64,000 nucleotides of DNA, from assembly GCA_013396915.1 (NCBI GenBank), contig VWZL01000198.1, positions 1 to 64,000 on the forward strand, given 5' to 3'. The stretch is from Stercorarius parasiticus (lineage: Eukaryota; Chordata; Aves; Charadriiformes; Stercorariidae). A program made the position numbers and the translations under genes. The notes beneath the pieces are model-generated. The model saw only the letters and a list, made by a program, of their open reading frames with translations. It was not told the origin of the DNA and did not search any database. This document shows, in pieces, positions 23,676 to 36,905 of the stretch (positions are counted from its first letter, which is position 1; the number at the start of each line of letters is the position of its first letter).

Positions 23676-26600
23676 GGCAGGTATTTGTCAGCTCTTTCCA
23701 TTTTAAGACCAAGGAAAATTTCTCTTATCCAGTGCTCCTAGAACACATTTCAGGACAAAAAACAGTCCTTACTAATACTGTCTTTTTTTACTTTCTAAAT
23801 ATATTTTTATAGACATTTCCTTCAGATATTTTTTTAAAATAATTTATTTTTTAACATTTTTAAATGTTATTTTTAATTACTCACTTGTACAATTCCTGGT
23901 ATTTAAAATATAACCTTGAAAAGAATGCACTTTAACTTAATTGATTTCAATTGCAACAGAGTGCTGGGTAAACATCATGATCATTTTTAGGTAAGATGCT
24001 GACTTCATTCCTACCTACTTGTATGCTTAACACAGTATCTTTGCTTATCAAAGCTGCAATAGATTTGGACTTCTGGGGTACAAAACCAAGTCTCAGTCAT
24101 TTCTTGCTTCCATGTTAGAATAAGACTTGAGTTCAACAGACACTCTCAGTTCCCTGATTTGCAGGGAAACGAAACAGGCACGCAAGTTGGAGGTTGTCAT
24201 GTGCATGCAGTGCTCCAACATACACTTTTTGTAGACATAGAGCGGACCAGGAGCCCAGAGTATACTGCAGTCACTGCCATCCACTAAGTGCCATGTAAGA
24301 ATCCAAAACCTAGTCATAGAGGAATTCTTCTGAAAGCAAATTTGTAGAAGTAATGCACAGGTAAAAAGGAAGAATTCACCTCCAAATAGAAACCCCTCAT
24401 TAACACTTAAAATAAGTTTCTGTATTTAGTTAACGCTGTAAAACAAACAAAAAGTCTACAAACAAAAGAAATTAAGAATATGCATTTTCCGCTCATGTTG
24501 AGCATGACAGTAATTTTATTTGTATTCACTTCACTTATCTGACAGCTGGGAATTATGAGTTAACTATTCTATATCTGACTAAGAAGCAGGAACAATGAGA
24601 AGGCCTACATTTGTGTTTATTCAGTTCATAACTATACTCATATTTTCACCATAATTAGAAATCTAATTGCCTATATTAAGGGTCTGAATCTGCAAATGCT
24701 TACGCATATGAAAAATTTTACTTCAGTTAATACCTTGAGCAGGATTGCTTCCATATTTACATCTGTCATGATATTTCTATCTGATCTTCATCTGCTTTTG
24801 TTTTGTTTTGTATAAAAGTTTCCACTTCAGTAGATTTCTGCAACCTTGTAAAGTTTTTCTTGGTATAAGGCATGAAATATATTAGAGGCGGCAATATATT
24901 TTTTAACCTCCAAAACGTTTCTTAAAAAAAATACCTCACGTTATTTTATATCATCAAGAACAGAAAAAAGACATCTTATATCACATTACACCATATTAAA
25001 CATAGCCCACTACCCCATTACCAGCAGTTACTGTGAGAGATAGCATTAATCTGCCAGGAAACTTTCTTAGCTGTTTCATCTTTTGCCTTGTTGAAAAAGA
25101 ACCATACCCCCTGCAACCCTTCTCTTATCTCAACTTTTTTTTTTTCCTAATCAACCACTAATATTACCTCTCACCCTACAGTCATTAACAGTCTTTAATG
25201 AAAGCACTTGCTAAGGACTTCTTGAAAGTCTAAATACAATGTATTTGCTATTTTTCTCCTAATCCAGGTTTATATCCATCTATTCAGAGACTTCAAGTGG
25301 ACCAGAAACGTAGTTTGTCTTTTTCATTTGTTCCTTATCCTCATTCTGATGTTTTATCTACATCTTTTATTATTGCTTCAAGCAACTTCCTAAATACTGA
25401 GTCAGGGTTCATTGTTTTGTAATTCCCTGAATCATCCCAAATATCTTGGTATTAAACTAGCTACATTGTTTAAAGCTACGGTTTCTTTCTGTGCTGTCGT
25501 AGCTGTGTGACTGATTGCACATCTTTGTTAGTAACTAAGCTATTTCATTTTAAGTCCTCCTGAAGAACTCTCGGGTGAGAACCATCTGCTTCTATGAATG
25601 TTTGCTCTTTAATATATCACTTTGGGCTCCATCTGACTTCTCATTATCTAGCAACAACTCATCTTCATTACCTGAAGAGAGCAGTTCCAAAGCATGTATC
25701 TTCTCAGCTTCCCAATGCTGGAAGTTGACACAAATCAATCATTTAACATCTTTGCAAGAGGTTTCTCCTTAATTTCCCCTTTAATCTTTGTTAATCCAAG
25801 GGAATCAGAGATGTTTTTGCCTAAACATGTACAGTCAAATTAACTTTAATTTGATTTTTTTTTATAATAATATTTGGCTTTTTTTTTGTGTTCTCTTCAT
25901 TCCTACTTTATACTCCAAACTTCAAAGGCGTTTGCATTTTTTTTTGTTAATATCAATTTCAAGTCAATATGCATGACCAATCACTCAGACTGAACTCCAA
26001 ACATAAGAGAAATATCTACTCTCTGATGGTTATATTTTACTTCCTACAAAAATCCCACTGAGGAGCTTTGGTAGAGTATCTCTCCAAAGCAATTACAAAT
26101 CTTTATGTGCTGCATTTAATATGGTGACAGATCTCTATTAATGAACAGAAAAGGGAATCATTTTACTTCTTTGTCCTTCGGGCTCCAGGAACAACACCAT
26201 AAACAACAAAACTGAGCTAACATGCAGTAAAGGTTTCTTTTAACATCCATAACAACATGGTGGAAAATCAAGCTTGCCACACATCTGTTATTTCTCACTT
26301 AATACAAATATCTTTTTTGTTAATACATATCTAACAAAATTTACACCTTTGTCTGAAGCGCCTGCTCCATTATACATTTTCATTGTATGAGGCACATATA
26401 ACACAATGTCAACCTTTCAGCTGAAGAAAAAAATGTTCCATATAAAGAATTCCATCATTTTGGATCTCAAAATCACAGAACCTTTAGTATGCTGAATTAT
26501 TTTACCAGTCCTGAGCATAAATATAACAAGAACATATACTAGAAATGTGTTGGGTTTAAATTGTTTGCATTTGGCAGAAAAAATAGGATGGTGGAAATAA

Positions 26601-28177
26601 TACTTTGAAAGGAAACTTTCTTTATAAACGCGGAGTTCTTTTTAATTAGATTTGTGTCTTCACAGATTCATTTAAATGATTTGAGAAATTTCAGTTGATT
26701 CTTATGGTTTGTGTATTTGTATGTTTATGCTGGACTTTCCACTCTACATTATGCCTTCTAATTTATTCCAGCTACCTATTTGTATCTCCTAGTTTTTTTC
26801 TCTTCCATGTTCAAGTTTTTATTTGCTGAATTGTCCATATCGGGAACATCAAGATGTATTCTTAATTTTATGGAACACTTTTTGAACGTTGTAAGAGACA
26901 TGCATTGTGATTTTTTTTTTTTTCCCATTAACTAATGATATATATTTTTTAACAGGACCATGAGCACTGTTTTGTTTGTTTGGTTTGGTTGGTTTGTTCC
27001 CTTCTCTCCCCCTCCAAAAATCAGCTGTTTAGTTGTCAATTCTGGGTGATATTCTAAAGTTTTGTAGTCACTAGGACTAGTGAACCTGTCTTTCAGGTTG
27101 TCTGTAACCTCTAAAGAGGACATTTTGGATAAAAATGCACAGAAGTCAATGCAAGCCATTTTTCCAATGAAAGCTGCCAACTTTTATAAACAGTCTTCTC
27201 TGCATTACTGCTATGAGACACTTGGGATACAGAAACTGTTTAAATATACACTGTGGATTCGCACAGCTATTTGAAAGTGAAAATGAGTAGCATGGGGCTT
27301 GCAAGATGTAAAGGCAATTAGTGAATGACTAAATCACAGAAGAGAGCTGTAAGAGAGCAAAGAGTGTAAACTATATCTGTGGAGGCTTGAAGAAGTCTTC
27401 CTCACCACTCTATAGTGACTCAGGTAAGTGTGTTCGATATTCTAAATCTTAATACCAGCTCTTAACTGTGATACACAATGAACTATTAGAATACTAGGAT
27501 TGCTTGCTTATCCAGATTAGATTTTGATCACTCAGATTTGCTGAGTTTTGAAAAACATGATCTAAGGCAGCCCTGATTTGAGTGTGAAGGAACTTGTATC
27601 TGTTCACTTTCCAGGTTTTTTTCAAACTCTGTTGCTTCATGACTCTTTTCCAAGCCTTTTCAAGTCCAATACAAATTCTGAAAATATTTATAATTTCTAA
27701 AAATATCCACTTTTCTGAAATTTTTCATTACTAATAACCTCCGGTGTTTTTCACTATGTTTTTTTGTGATCAGCTCAAAAAGCAGTACTTCGTGTCTCTT
27801 CAGATGAAAATGACAGAAAGATGGAACTATGTTGGGGATAAATATATATTTTTGTGTTAAAGAAGACTATACACAGAGTCTGTGTGTTGTTTGGGATTCA
27901 GATGCACTGCAGGTGGCCAGTACCATCCAGGATGCCTGAGGGAACAGAAGAGCACCCAAGTTTGAGAAATCCACCCAGAGCTGAGGGAAATTACAAAAGT
28001 CTTACACGATACTTATCTTTTTGGAGGCCAAAAAAGATTCCTTAAAACACCTCAAATGACAGCAGACACCTATGTTTAGGCAACTGTATCTTATCCATGT
28101 TTTCTAACAGATGTTCATGACCAAGTTTTTACCCTTTTTTAAAGAAATTACGCTGAAAATACACACATATCTGTCTA

Positions 28178-28602
28178 CCTCTCCTATGAGGACAGAGACT
28201 GAGAGAGTTGGGGTTGTTCAGTCTGGGGAAAAGAAAGCTCCGAGGAGACCTTATAGTGGCCTACCAGTATCTTAAGGGGGCCTACAAGAAAGCTGGTGAG
28301 GGACTTTTTAGGATGTCGGGTAATGGTAGGACTAGAGGGAATGGATTAGAACTAGAGATGGGTTGATTCAGACTGGACGTTAGGAAGAAGTTCTTCACCA
28401 TGAGGGTGGTGAGACACTGGAACAGGTTGCCCAGAGAGGTGGTGGAAGCCCCATCCCTGGAAGTTTTTAAGGCCACGCTGGATGGGGCTCTGAGCAACCT
28501 GATCTAGTGGGAAGTGTCCCTGCCCATGTCTGGGGCGTTGGTACTAGATGATCATTAAGGTCCCTTCCAACCGTAACAATTCTATGATCCTATGATTCTA
28601 AG
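28178..28602 (+). mobile_element. CR1 3' end (ORF2 C-terminus and 3' UTR)
   Basis: A 5'-truncated plus-strand CR1 beginning at CTCTCCTATGAGGACAGAGA. It passes through GGGGTTGTTCAGTCTGGGG, the [48 protein letters not shown] C-terminus (frame partly kept) and the 3' UTR, and ends in two tail units (TCTATGATCCTATGATTCTA). It is closely related to the copy at 29104-29497, which lies about 500 bp away in the opposite orientation. Confidence 0.93.
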
Positions 28603-29103
28603 AAAGCCAGAGAGTGACTTACCTAGCTAGGCCGCAATCTATTTCCTGCAACTGATATCTACTTCTGGCAGCAACCAATTAATAGGTACATGAGAATTCA
28701 ATAAAATGGTAAACCAAGTTGCATAGATACAAGACAGCGCAGTCTTGAAGAACCTCATAGTTTAATTTCATATTACCCCATTTGCAAATACATTACATTT
28801 ATACTCATTCAAAGCTTAAATACCACTATTTGATGTTGAATCAACTATATTGCTCTTAATAGCTGGTGAACTTTGCATCAGTTAGTAACCAGGCCTGGAT
28901 CACAAACAAGGTTATTTTATACAGTATTTATTAAAAACAAAGAAATAAACATAAGCAGAAACGCTATGATATAGTATTGCCAGGTACCATCATGAAAACA
29001 TTAGAAAGACACGCTTGATAAGTGCTTCAAGTCCATTCATGAGCATGGGATGAATACACCACTTTTCAGTAATTGCCACAGTTTTATGGCTTGTCATGCC
29101 TTA
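28603..29103. other. Spacer between two inverted CR1 copies
   Basis: About 500 bp of AT-rich unique DNA with no gene. It would form the loop if the flanking inverted CR1 copies paired. Confidence 0.7.
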
Positions 29104-29497
29104 TAGAATCATAGAATGGTTCAGGTTGGAAAGGACCTTAAAGATCATCTAGTTCGAACTCCCCCTGCCATGGACAGGGACACCTCCCACTAGACCAGGT
29201 TGCTCAAAGCCCCATCCAACCTGGCCTTGAACACTTCTGGGGATGGGGCACCCACAGTTTCCCTGGGGAACCTGTCCCAGTGTCTCACCACCCTCACAGT
29301 AAAGAATTTCTTTCTAATATCTAATCTAAATCTATCCTCTTTCAGTTTAAAACCACTACCCCTCGTCCTATTACTACATGCCCTTTTAAAAAGTCCCTCC
29401 CCATCTTTCCTGTAGGCCCCCTTTAAGTACTGGAAGGCTGCTATAAGGTCTCTCCAGAGCCTTCTCTTCTCCAGGCTGAACAACTCTAACTCTCAAC
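29104..29497 (-). mobile_element. CR1 3' end (ORF2 C-terminus and 3' UTR), inverted
   Basis: A 5'-truncated minus-strand CR1. The plus strand starts with ATAGAATCATAGAATGGTTC, the complement of the CR1 tail, and reaches the ORF2 C-terminal coding region at 29190. The 5' break is near 29497, in the codons just before FSLEKRR. Its ORF2 C-terminus is open to the natural stop. This makes it one of the better preserved, and probably younger, copies here. Confidence 0.94.
29190..29483 (-). pseudogene. CR1 ORF2 C-terminal fragment, still open
   Basis: A 97-codon open stretch corresponding to the last part of CR1 ORF2: FSLEKRRLWRDLIAAFQYL, then GFKLKEDRFRLDIRKKFFTV, then the terminal [11 protein letters not shown] just before the stop. 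These residues follow the RT domain and have no catalytic role. The endonuclease and RT are missing because of 5' truncation, so no function is expected. The first residue of the open frame is an internal codon. Confidence 0.88.
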
Positions 29498-29627
29498 CTT
29501 AAACCAGGTTGACCTCATGTGATCAAATTAGTTAATTTTGCAGTGTGATACTCTTCCTTTCAGCTGTACTTTTGATCAAATTGATATATAGCCCAGGCCA
29601 GATTGGTTTTTATTCTTCAGTTTATCA

Positions 29628-29677
29628 TGTATATGTGTGTGTATGTATATATATATGCACACATATATATGTGTATG
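29628..29677. repeat. Alternating purine-pyrimidine microsatellite (TG/TA)
   Basis: About 50 bases alternate between TA and TG/CA (TATGTATATATATATGCACA and similar). The tract is partly self-complementary and could extrude as a hairpin. Confidence 0.8.
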
Positions 29678-31537
29678 GAATAGGACAGTCCAACTCTACA
29701 TAGTAATTAGATGCCTAACTTTTTTTGAAATAAGCTAATAGAAGAGATTTAAATTGATAGAATTCTTTCTTTCTTTCACACTTAACCATAATAGATTTAC
29801 TCTGTAAGAGGTGTAAATCTGATCTAATATGTTCTGTAGAGGATTATCACTCTTGGGAGGGGAATAATTAAGATACCATCTAATGTTCTCATTCAATGGC
29901 TTATGTATATAAGAAAACAGGGTAAACCAGTTCCTATGAAAACTACTGTGAACATCTGCCTGGTTTTATGTGTTCTAGATTCCTATGCAGATAGATCATT
30001 TTCTTCCCTCCTTCCATTCCTCACTGTGCTGTAATATCTGAGAGTTTTCCAGTAACTACAGTTCGTACACCCTGCAGTGATTGTAAAAGCAGTTCTAGTA
30101 GTACCCTTCAGCACTTACACCACTTCAACTGTTCTGCTCTGGCGTATTATGAACCTTGTTTTGCAGCACTTACTCAGGCAAACTTCTCAATGCCTTTGCT
30201 GTTTTTTAACCACATGACCCAAAATCAATGCATTCTTTTCACACTTACGGTGTGCTGAAATCAGATATGGTAGCTCTCATTCGAACAATATTGCTCCAAT
30301 AAGTTTCAGCATACTTATAGTTCAGTCTTTTCTGAATTTCTAAGCAAAAAGAATTAAGTACTGTCCCAAGACTACTAAAGATAACATATTTTCTGTAAAA
30401 AGAATGCAGTGATTGCATAAAATCAGATTTTCACACCATGATATGATATCCTGCAGTCAAAGCCAAACAGGACTAACTGCTAAACAAGGCTGAACAGTAG
30501 GGAAGAGAATGCATTTTTCTTTATGTGAAACTAATGTTCCAATTATATTCATGTATTTCCTTTCTGATTTCTCTATTGTCCTAGAGAACTCCACAAAGAG
30601 TGTCACATGCAGAATTCAAAAAGATGTAGAAAATTCTTTGTGACTGATAATTAAATAATGTTAATATTCCTGATACTAGCCAACATACATTGCACAAGAA
30701 TTTAGCTGTAAGAACTTTGGAAGTTCTCATTCAAGACAGTCATTTTTCCTAATAATGTATTTCCATTGCTATTATAAAATTACAGTTCCAGAGAGCACAC
30801 TAAGAAACAACAAATACTGCACAGGCTTTTTTTCTTTTTTACCTAGTTTTTTTTTGTTGTTTTTATTTTTTTCCTCCTTTTTTTCATTGCAGAATATCAG
30901 GCAAATATGATATCCATGTGGCTTCTCTCTTACCTCCTAGGCAAAGTATACTTCATACCTCTAGATCTCTGTCATCCAAATCTCTTTCTTTCTCCTTATC
31001 ATCTTTGAAATCTTCTGTTGCACTCCAATGCAACTTTTGTCTGAATGAGGACAACAGGACAGAACCAGTAATGGCATGAGTACCCAGAAGCAATCAAGAA
31101 TATAGCTTACTAACTGAGTCATGCCAACATGTCAAGTCTACTTTATCTCTTTCTAACACAAAATGCTCCTCTATTAACGTGCTTGTTACAGACATTTGGA
31201 ATTGGATATTGCTATTCTTTGATATGAACCAAGAGACAGTCAAATCTCATCCACACACTTGAGTGATATTTAGTAAAGCATCTAGCTACCGTGGGCTTTT
31301 TTCTTTCAAAATTTTAATTTGAAACTATGGCTGAATTCAGAGAAGAACATAGGTAATACTTCTGTCTGGGGCTAGTTCTAAGACATAGGCTTGCTCAGAT
31401 CCTAAAAATTCAACTTCAATTGCTGCTTAAACCTGCAAATATCTAAATTCATGGGAGCTTCTATTTCCCTTTTTGGTTTTTGTTTCCTTTTCTTTTTCCC
31501 CCTGGTCATCCATATTTCTGCTCCTGGACAAAACTAA

Positions 31538-31555
31538 TGATCAGCTAGCTGATCA
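31538..31555. repeat. Perfect 18-bp palindrome
   Basis: TGATCAGCTAGCTGATCA is its own reverse complement. It has two TGATCA ends around a central GCTAGC. No flanking gene gives it a role. Confidence 0.9.
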
Positions 31556-34257
31556 GCTTCCAAAATGCAGCAGGACTTAGAAACTCACTTTTCTTATTCT
31601 GAATCTGTCTGTAATGCCTGCCCAATATAAGTTTTCAATATCTAACTCTCATAAAGGACAAAGACGAGATAGCATTCTTCTTAATAGTTTAGCAAGTAGA
31701 CGGTGAGATCAAGTATAGAAAAAATAAATTGGGATTCATCTGTTCTAGCTATTTGCATCCAGTACTTACTAGTAGCTAGTCACAGGGAGATAATCTCCGT
31801 TTATAGCTAGTAGAGTTGTCTTCATTTTTAGAAAGCAATTAATCTGATTCAGTTTAGACGATCACCTTTGAATTAATGCAAATTATTCCTTCGGAAGTAT
31901 GGCCTTTTTTTACTATGATTTCTAAAGAGACATGTAGGGGTCTAGTTTATGTTTAGAAATCCAAATGCATAACAAGGGACAATGTATTTCACCTCTACGT
32001 TTTCTTTCTTCTCTGTTTTATTTAGAACAACTGAGAGAGGACATCTATCCCAAGTGACAGATGATCTATTCAGAGGTAGTGCTTAAAGTACTACGAGGTA
32101 AATGTCTTCTAATGAAGCTTTGAAACTTTTCTTTAAAGAAAGGAATATAAACTGGCTAAAGTTGGAGTGGTCTTACTGGGGGAAGTATGAGTGATCCTAC
32201 AGTCTGATAGTTTACATAACGACCAGATCAAGATCTGGACCCCTTTCCTGGTTTTACTGTTATGCATATATTCCAGTGGACCAGCTTCAAGAAAAGCAAT
32301 AGTTTAAAAAATGTTTGGTTGACATCTCTGTTATGAAGATGGCAATAGAAATATATCCTCCTATTTCTGCTATTCCACATGACTAGTGGTTGCTCTGACC
32401 AATAGGTTATTATGTTTAAGGAAGGCCTCAACATTATTTTTTCAGGACTCTAGGAAAAGAGTCTGACCCAAGAATACAAGCAGATGAATCCTCTCTCCTG
32501 ACCACAATTAGGAAACTACTGCTATAAGGAGGTATAGAATAAGTCCTTCCCTTCCCCTTGACAATTTATTGCCTCCAACTTCCCATTGCTTAACCTAATC
32601 ATTCCTGTGGAATAGACACAGAAGTTTCCTAGGGTATGAGTTGGTATTGTGCAGAAGTATTGAGAAGTACCCCAATAGAGTAGTGCATTAAGTCCTGAAG
32701 AGACATAGAACTTGTTCAAGTTTTATCACTACACCAAGTTACCAGTGTCCACGGGAACTGTTAGGAGCTTAACTTCTCCTTTTACAGATAAGCATTGATC
32801 CACCTCACCTTACTACTTCAGCAGCATATGACTTGGGCAGCAGATTTCATAAAGTGAAAATATGCCCAAGAATTAGGCACTGCCATGTCTAAAACCTTTT
32901 GTGGAATTAACCTAAGTAATTCAAAACTGCTTTGATAAGTTGTGTCTATGAGGAGAAACACCTTGCAGTTTAATGAGGTATCAAGGGAGGGAGGAGGATT
33001 AATTTATTTTTTTCCAAAAAGTCCAAAGTGCAATTGAGAAAAGGGTTGGAGGTCTTTCAATCATATTTTATTTATGGCTTTCAGCAAAAAACAACTCTAT
33101 ATATCAAAGGGTCATGCCTCAAAGCACAAGTAGAAATTTCATTAACAGAGCTTACCGTAATGTCTATTAAGATCTGCATCATGAAGAAAAGAAGGAAATA
33201 GAAAAGGTTCAAATTGAGGCTAAAGAAAAACAGATTTTACTCTAAGACTACACAAAGATACTACTTTAAGTCACCTTTTTGGGACTTGATTTGATAAATT
33301 TCTTTTAAGAAAATACATGCCTAAAGTCTGAACAGTTTATTTTATGACTACTCAAATAAAACATTCTAATATACCAGCCTCTCCTTGCAAGTTTCAAGGT
33401 TACCTACAACAGATTAGAGCTGTCAAGCCTCATGGTGCTTTTTATATAGTGTTCCTGTTAAGGTTTCTATGAAACCATTAGCCTTTTCCTTTGACATTTC
33501 CGGTTCTGCATGGCTGAATGTGTTTATAAACCACATATTGTTTTGAAGGTAGTCTAAGTAGTGTTCAGGTTAAATTAGTTGCTAACAAGTTGCACTTATT
33601 GAATTGCCTTTGTTTACACCACAAAAGAATATTGTTATCCTTGGTGGTTTCAACAGTTTCCTTTCAAGTAGCTCATGTATAAGCATGTATAAACATATTA
33701 ATTATTTTCTTCTTAATAGGAACATTGAAAAATTGTGTTCTGGATGCTAATAATGCAGTTAATTAATTAGTTCTTACGCGTTAGTGAGGTAAGTCATAAA
33801 ATTATTTTAAATATTTTTTTCATTGAGTAGGGAAACAATACAATCATTTCAAGGCATATTTTGCCTAACCATTCTGTAAGAAGATATCTATAGGGATAGT
33901 AATAAATTTCTACTCAGTGTTTTGCAAAGAATGGAATAAAGTAAACAATTAGAAAAAGAAATATGGAAAAAATAGCTAGGAAAAAAACCAATAAGACCAT
34001 GAATACATACTACACTTTCATAGAATTATATCCACTACTATTTTTAAGCTTATACTTACAGTTGTCTCATTTTTACTGTTTTCTTGGCTGAATATTTTTA
34101 TGTCTTTTCCCTCTTACAACCTTTAAAGCCAGTTGAATTGTGTAATTGCTATATTTTTGTTTTGAAAAATAAAAATAAGCCTAAGAATTTTCCACAGATA
34201 GAATACCATAACTGTAACACTTAAATTCAATAGCTATGTAAATTCCATCAACAGAAT

Positions 34258-34385
34258 TTATGCTCCTAAGGCAGACAGAATATCCCAGTGAAGATTCTCA
34301 GCTGCTGTAAACTGAATTTCACCATTTGATAGCCTGATGGTAATTCGCTTGAACCGGCCATCAGACTTCTCCTTGGTTAAATTCC
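34258..34385 (-). CDS. Candidate last coding exon of an unidentified minus-strand gene
   Basis: The minus strand shows a strong splice acceptor, TGTTTCTGTCTCAG, immediately upstream of 34385. After it, 41 complete codons run to a TAA at 34258-34260. The translation (NLTKEKSDGRFKRITIRLSN followed by GEIQFTAAENLHWDILSALGA) looks like a compact alpha/beta segment with an alternating hydrophobic strand (RITIRL) and an amphipathic end (LHWDILSAL). GC content is higher than in the flanks, and codon third positions are mixed as in a real exon. No canonical AATAAA is seen in the roughly 230 bp downstream on this strand. I do not recognise the protein, and no function is assigned. The acceptor and composition are what is seen; that this is a gene is inference. 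Confidence 0.4.
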
Positions 34386-36556
34386 CTGAGACAGAAACAT
34401 GTGATCTGGCTTGCAGTATAATGAAAATATGGAGAAAATTTTCTTCAGCATTTAAATGACTAGTTCTCAATGGCAACTGTGTACTAAATGGGTTGTTAAT
34501 ATAGTAAATGAAAAACAGTGTATTTGTTGCTTTCATAAAGCTTTATACTATGTGCAATACTTTTGGATAACTTTTATAACCCTCCACATCTTTGCAAGAG
34601 GCCAGTTAGCTGATGTTAAAAGAATACATAAATTTTCTACATTGCTTCCCCTAGAGTATATGGCAAAAGTTCAATATTTGCAGCTGACTCTATTTAGTAG
34701 ACAATAATTCAGTGTGGAAAATTACACAATACATACAGGTTGACACAGTTTAACATAATTGACAGTTTGCTGAGGGACATCCCAGCTGAATTAGCTTGCA
34801 CAGGGAGTAGCTGTCTATCTCAAGGTTAGACTAAAGGCATCTATGAAACCATGATATGCAAAGGTAGGTCAATTTTGTAGCGAGATTACCTCTCGACCTA
34901 ATCGCAATAAATACGGAGCCTCATATATTTACCCTCTGGGCACTTAAGTAGCATAAAAATACAAACAACAAAATGTAAATGCTCCTTTTATTACGATATA
35001 AAGCTATCCTGTGAGATATTAAAACACTCATAACACATTTGTAATGTTTCTAAAATGCTAAAGTATTATTCAGAATTTGACAGCTAGATAGTGCAGCAAC
35101 AGCAAGAACTGAAAAACACATAACACCTCTTGTTCTACATTTATCTTAATAATATATGTACACTGTTCATATGTGAACCTTACTGCAGTAATATTTTTAA
35201 GTCTTTTGGCAGTGCATAAAAATGGTGGAAAGAAACATAAAAATCTGAGAAACACAGGAAGTGTTATAATTTTGAAATATTTTGCAGTATTTTATCTATT
35301 TCTAAGGAGGGAAGGAGGATAGAGAGGAACCTTGGTCCAAGGTTTAACAGCAGCCTACAAAGAAACCAGCTGTTATAGGGAATATGTCAGGAATTATTTA
35401 ATTTGTCGATATTTTTACAGAAATATTTAGCCCAAGATGTGTGATAACTACATAAATAGTAGGTGTGGATTAACTTTTTTGGTTTTAACTTGTTTGTTTG
35501 TTTTAATTTTTTAAATAATATTCCCAATTTCAGAATGTTCAGGATGGAATTTCAAATATTTATTAAAAAAAAAAAAGAAGGAAGGATTTCACTTGAAAGT
35601 TTCAGCTATGAGATAAATCAAGTCCCTTAGGAGAAGTATATTTCAAGGGACAAATAATATATCTTAGAGTCTGTCTTCTCTGAACAGTAGTTCAAGAAGG
35701 ATAAAAGTTGTTATTGAAAAAGATTTCATTTAGTATTGGTTGCTCATTTTGAAATTCAAAGTTATCTCGAATGTTTGAACATATCTGATCTAAATATAGC
35801 CAATTTTAACAATTACCTTGAGAATGACAAAGGAAGTGAAAAAAAATTCAGGTGAACTTAGGTGACTGCCCGTGAACTTTGGATAACTAAATACTTAAGT
35901 AGTTTAAAAAAAGTATTTGACTGAATTATAATTTAGGATCTATTTTTTCATTACTAGTTTATGTGTCACATAATGACAGAAATACAGTGCTTATATAGAA
36001 AACGGACATTCCCAAAAGAGATAATACACCCAAAAAGAAACATTATGAAGCTAAGTCTATGCCTTCTTTATGAGTTCAACTCAAATCACACAAAATTAAA
36101 TGTTCAGTCTGCTGAATTGAATTGCACAACTTCCATAGATATCAATAAGACCAGAACTTCACTGCTGCACTACAGTGAATAGACAGTCTGGCATTTGTAC
36201 TTCAAGCTTTGATGTGGTTACCAGAATGTGCCCGTGTAATTGGATGACCTGAAGAAAAAAAAAAAAAGAAAAGGTAAATAAAATCACAAGCCGTCTACTC
36301 AAATGATGGCTTGTATTTTGAACCAACAATGTCCTTGTATTTTCATTATAACGTGGTGTTTAAATCAGTTCTCGTAAACCTTTTTGAGATGCATTTTCAC
36401 AAAGTATCAACAAAGGTTTCGTTACCAGACTAATGAAAACTTATTTAATAACTCAAAATCTACCTGCCTGTAAAACCTATTTTCTAATGGACAAAAAGCA
36501 TATGTGTAACCACTGCCACCAGAAAACCTTTCAAAACTCAAAAATAATTCTCAATA

Positions 36557-36583
36557 AAAATATTTATATTTATATTTATATGT
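36557..36583. repeat. TATTTA-type microsatellite
   Basis: Four to five imperfect TATTTA units (AATATTTATATTTATATTTA). Confidence 0.75.
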
Positions 36584-36852
36584 ACATGTCAGACTTGCGG
36601 TTTGGTTCAGAAGAGAGAAATAATACAACATGTTTTAAATATGTGAAAATATGTTATGTAGCAAGTTTTACTTAAACAAACTTAAACTGCTGAATTTCAG
36701 AGACATAAATTTTCAGTACATGTAATGGGATTAGCAAATCATTTAGGTAATGCTTTTGTGAATGTCTGTGTGTGTACAGGGAAAATTAAAGAGATCTGAT
36801 TTCCAAAGACTTTTGGTCAACAAAAGTTATGGAGAATTGAGTATTACACATC

Positions 36853-36905
36853 CTCCAAAGATCCCTTCTAACCTAAATTATTTTCAAATCTATGACTCTA
36901 TGAAA
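36853..36905 (+). mobile_element. Very short CR1 3' tail fragment
   Basis: CCAAAGATCCCTTCTAACCT, then AAATCTATGACTCTATGAAA, matches the last bases of the CR1 3' UTR and two degenerate tail octamers. Only about 50 bp remain, so identity rests on this short match. Confidence 0.6.

Larger units (their letters stand above)
18846..28177. other. Long unique AT-rich stretch, no supported gene
   Basis: About 9.3 kb without a recognisable gene, transposon or RNA. Open frames of 60-85 codons on both strands match what AT-rich DNA yields by chance. Low-complexity elements include a TG-rich microsatellite (19849-19883), T/G-rich tracts (21120-21163 and 23150-23202), a direct duplication (23644-23675) and T-rich and GTTT-rich tracts near 26911-26990. 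Confidence 0.6.
29498..34257. other. Unique AT-rich DNA, no supported gene
   Basis: About 4.8 kb without a recognisable gene or transposon. It includes an alternating TG/TA microsatellite (29628-29677), a T-rich tract near 30825-30890 and an 18-bp perfect palindrome at 31538-31555. The minus-strand open frames at 32228-32434 and 32522-32719 lack splice context. Confidence 0.6.

Noticed and set aside
29140..29165. GTTCGAACTC as a tRNA B box
   Set aside because: It lies inside the CR1 3' UTR, where this sequence is part of the element.
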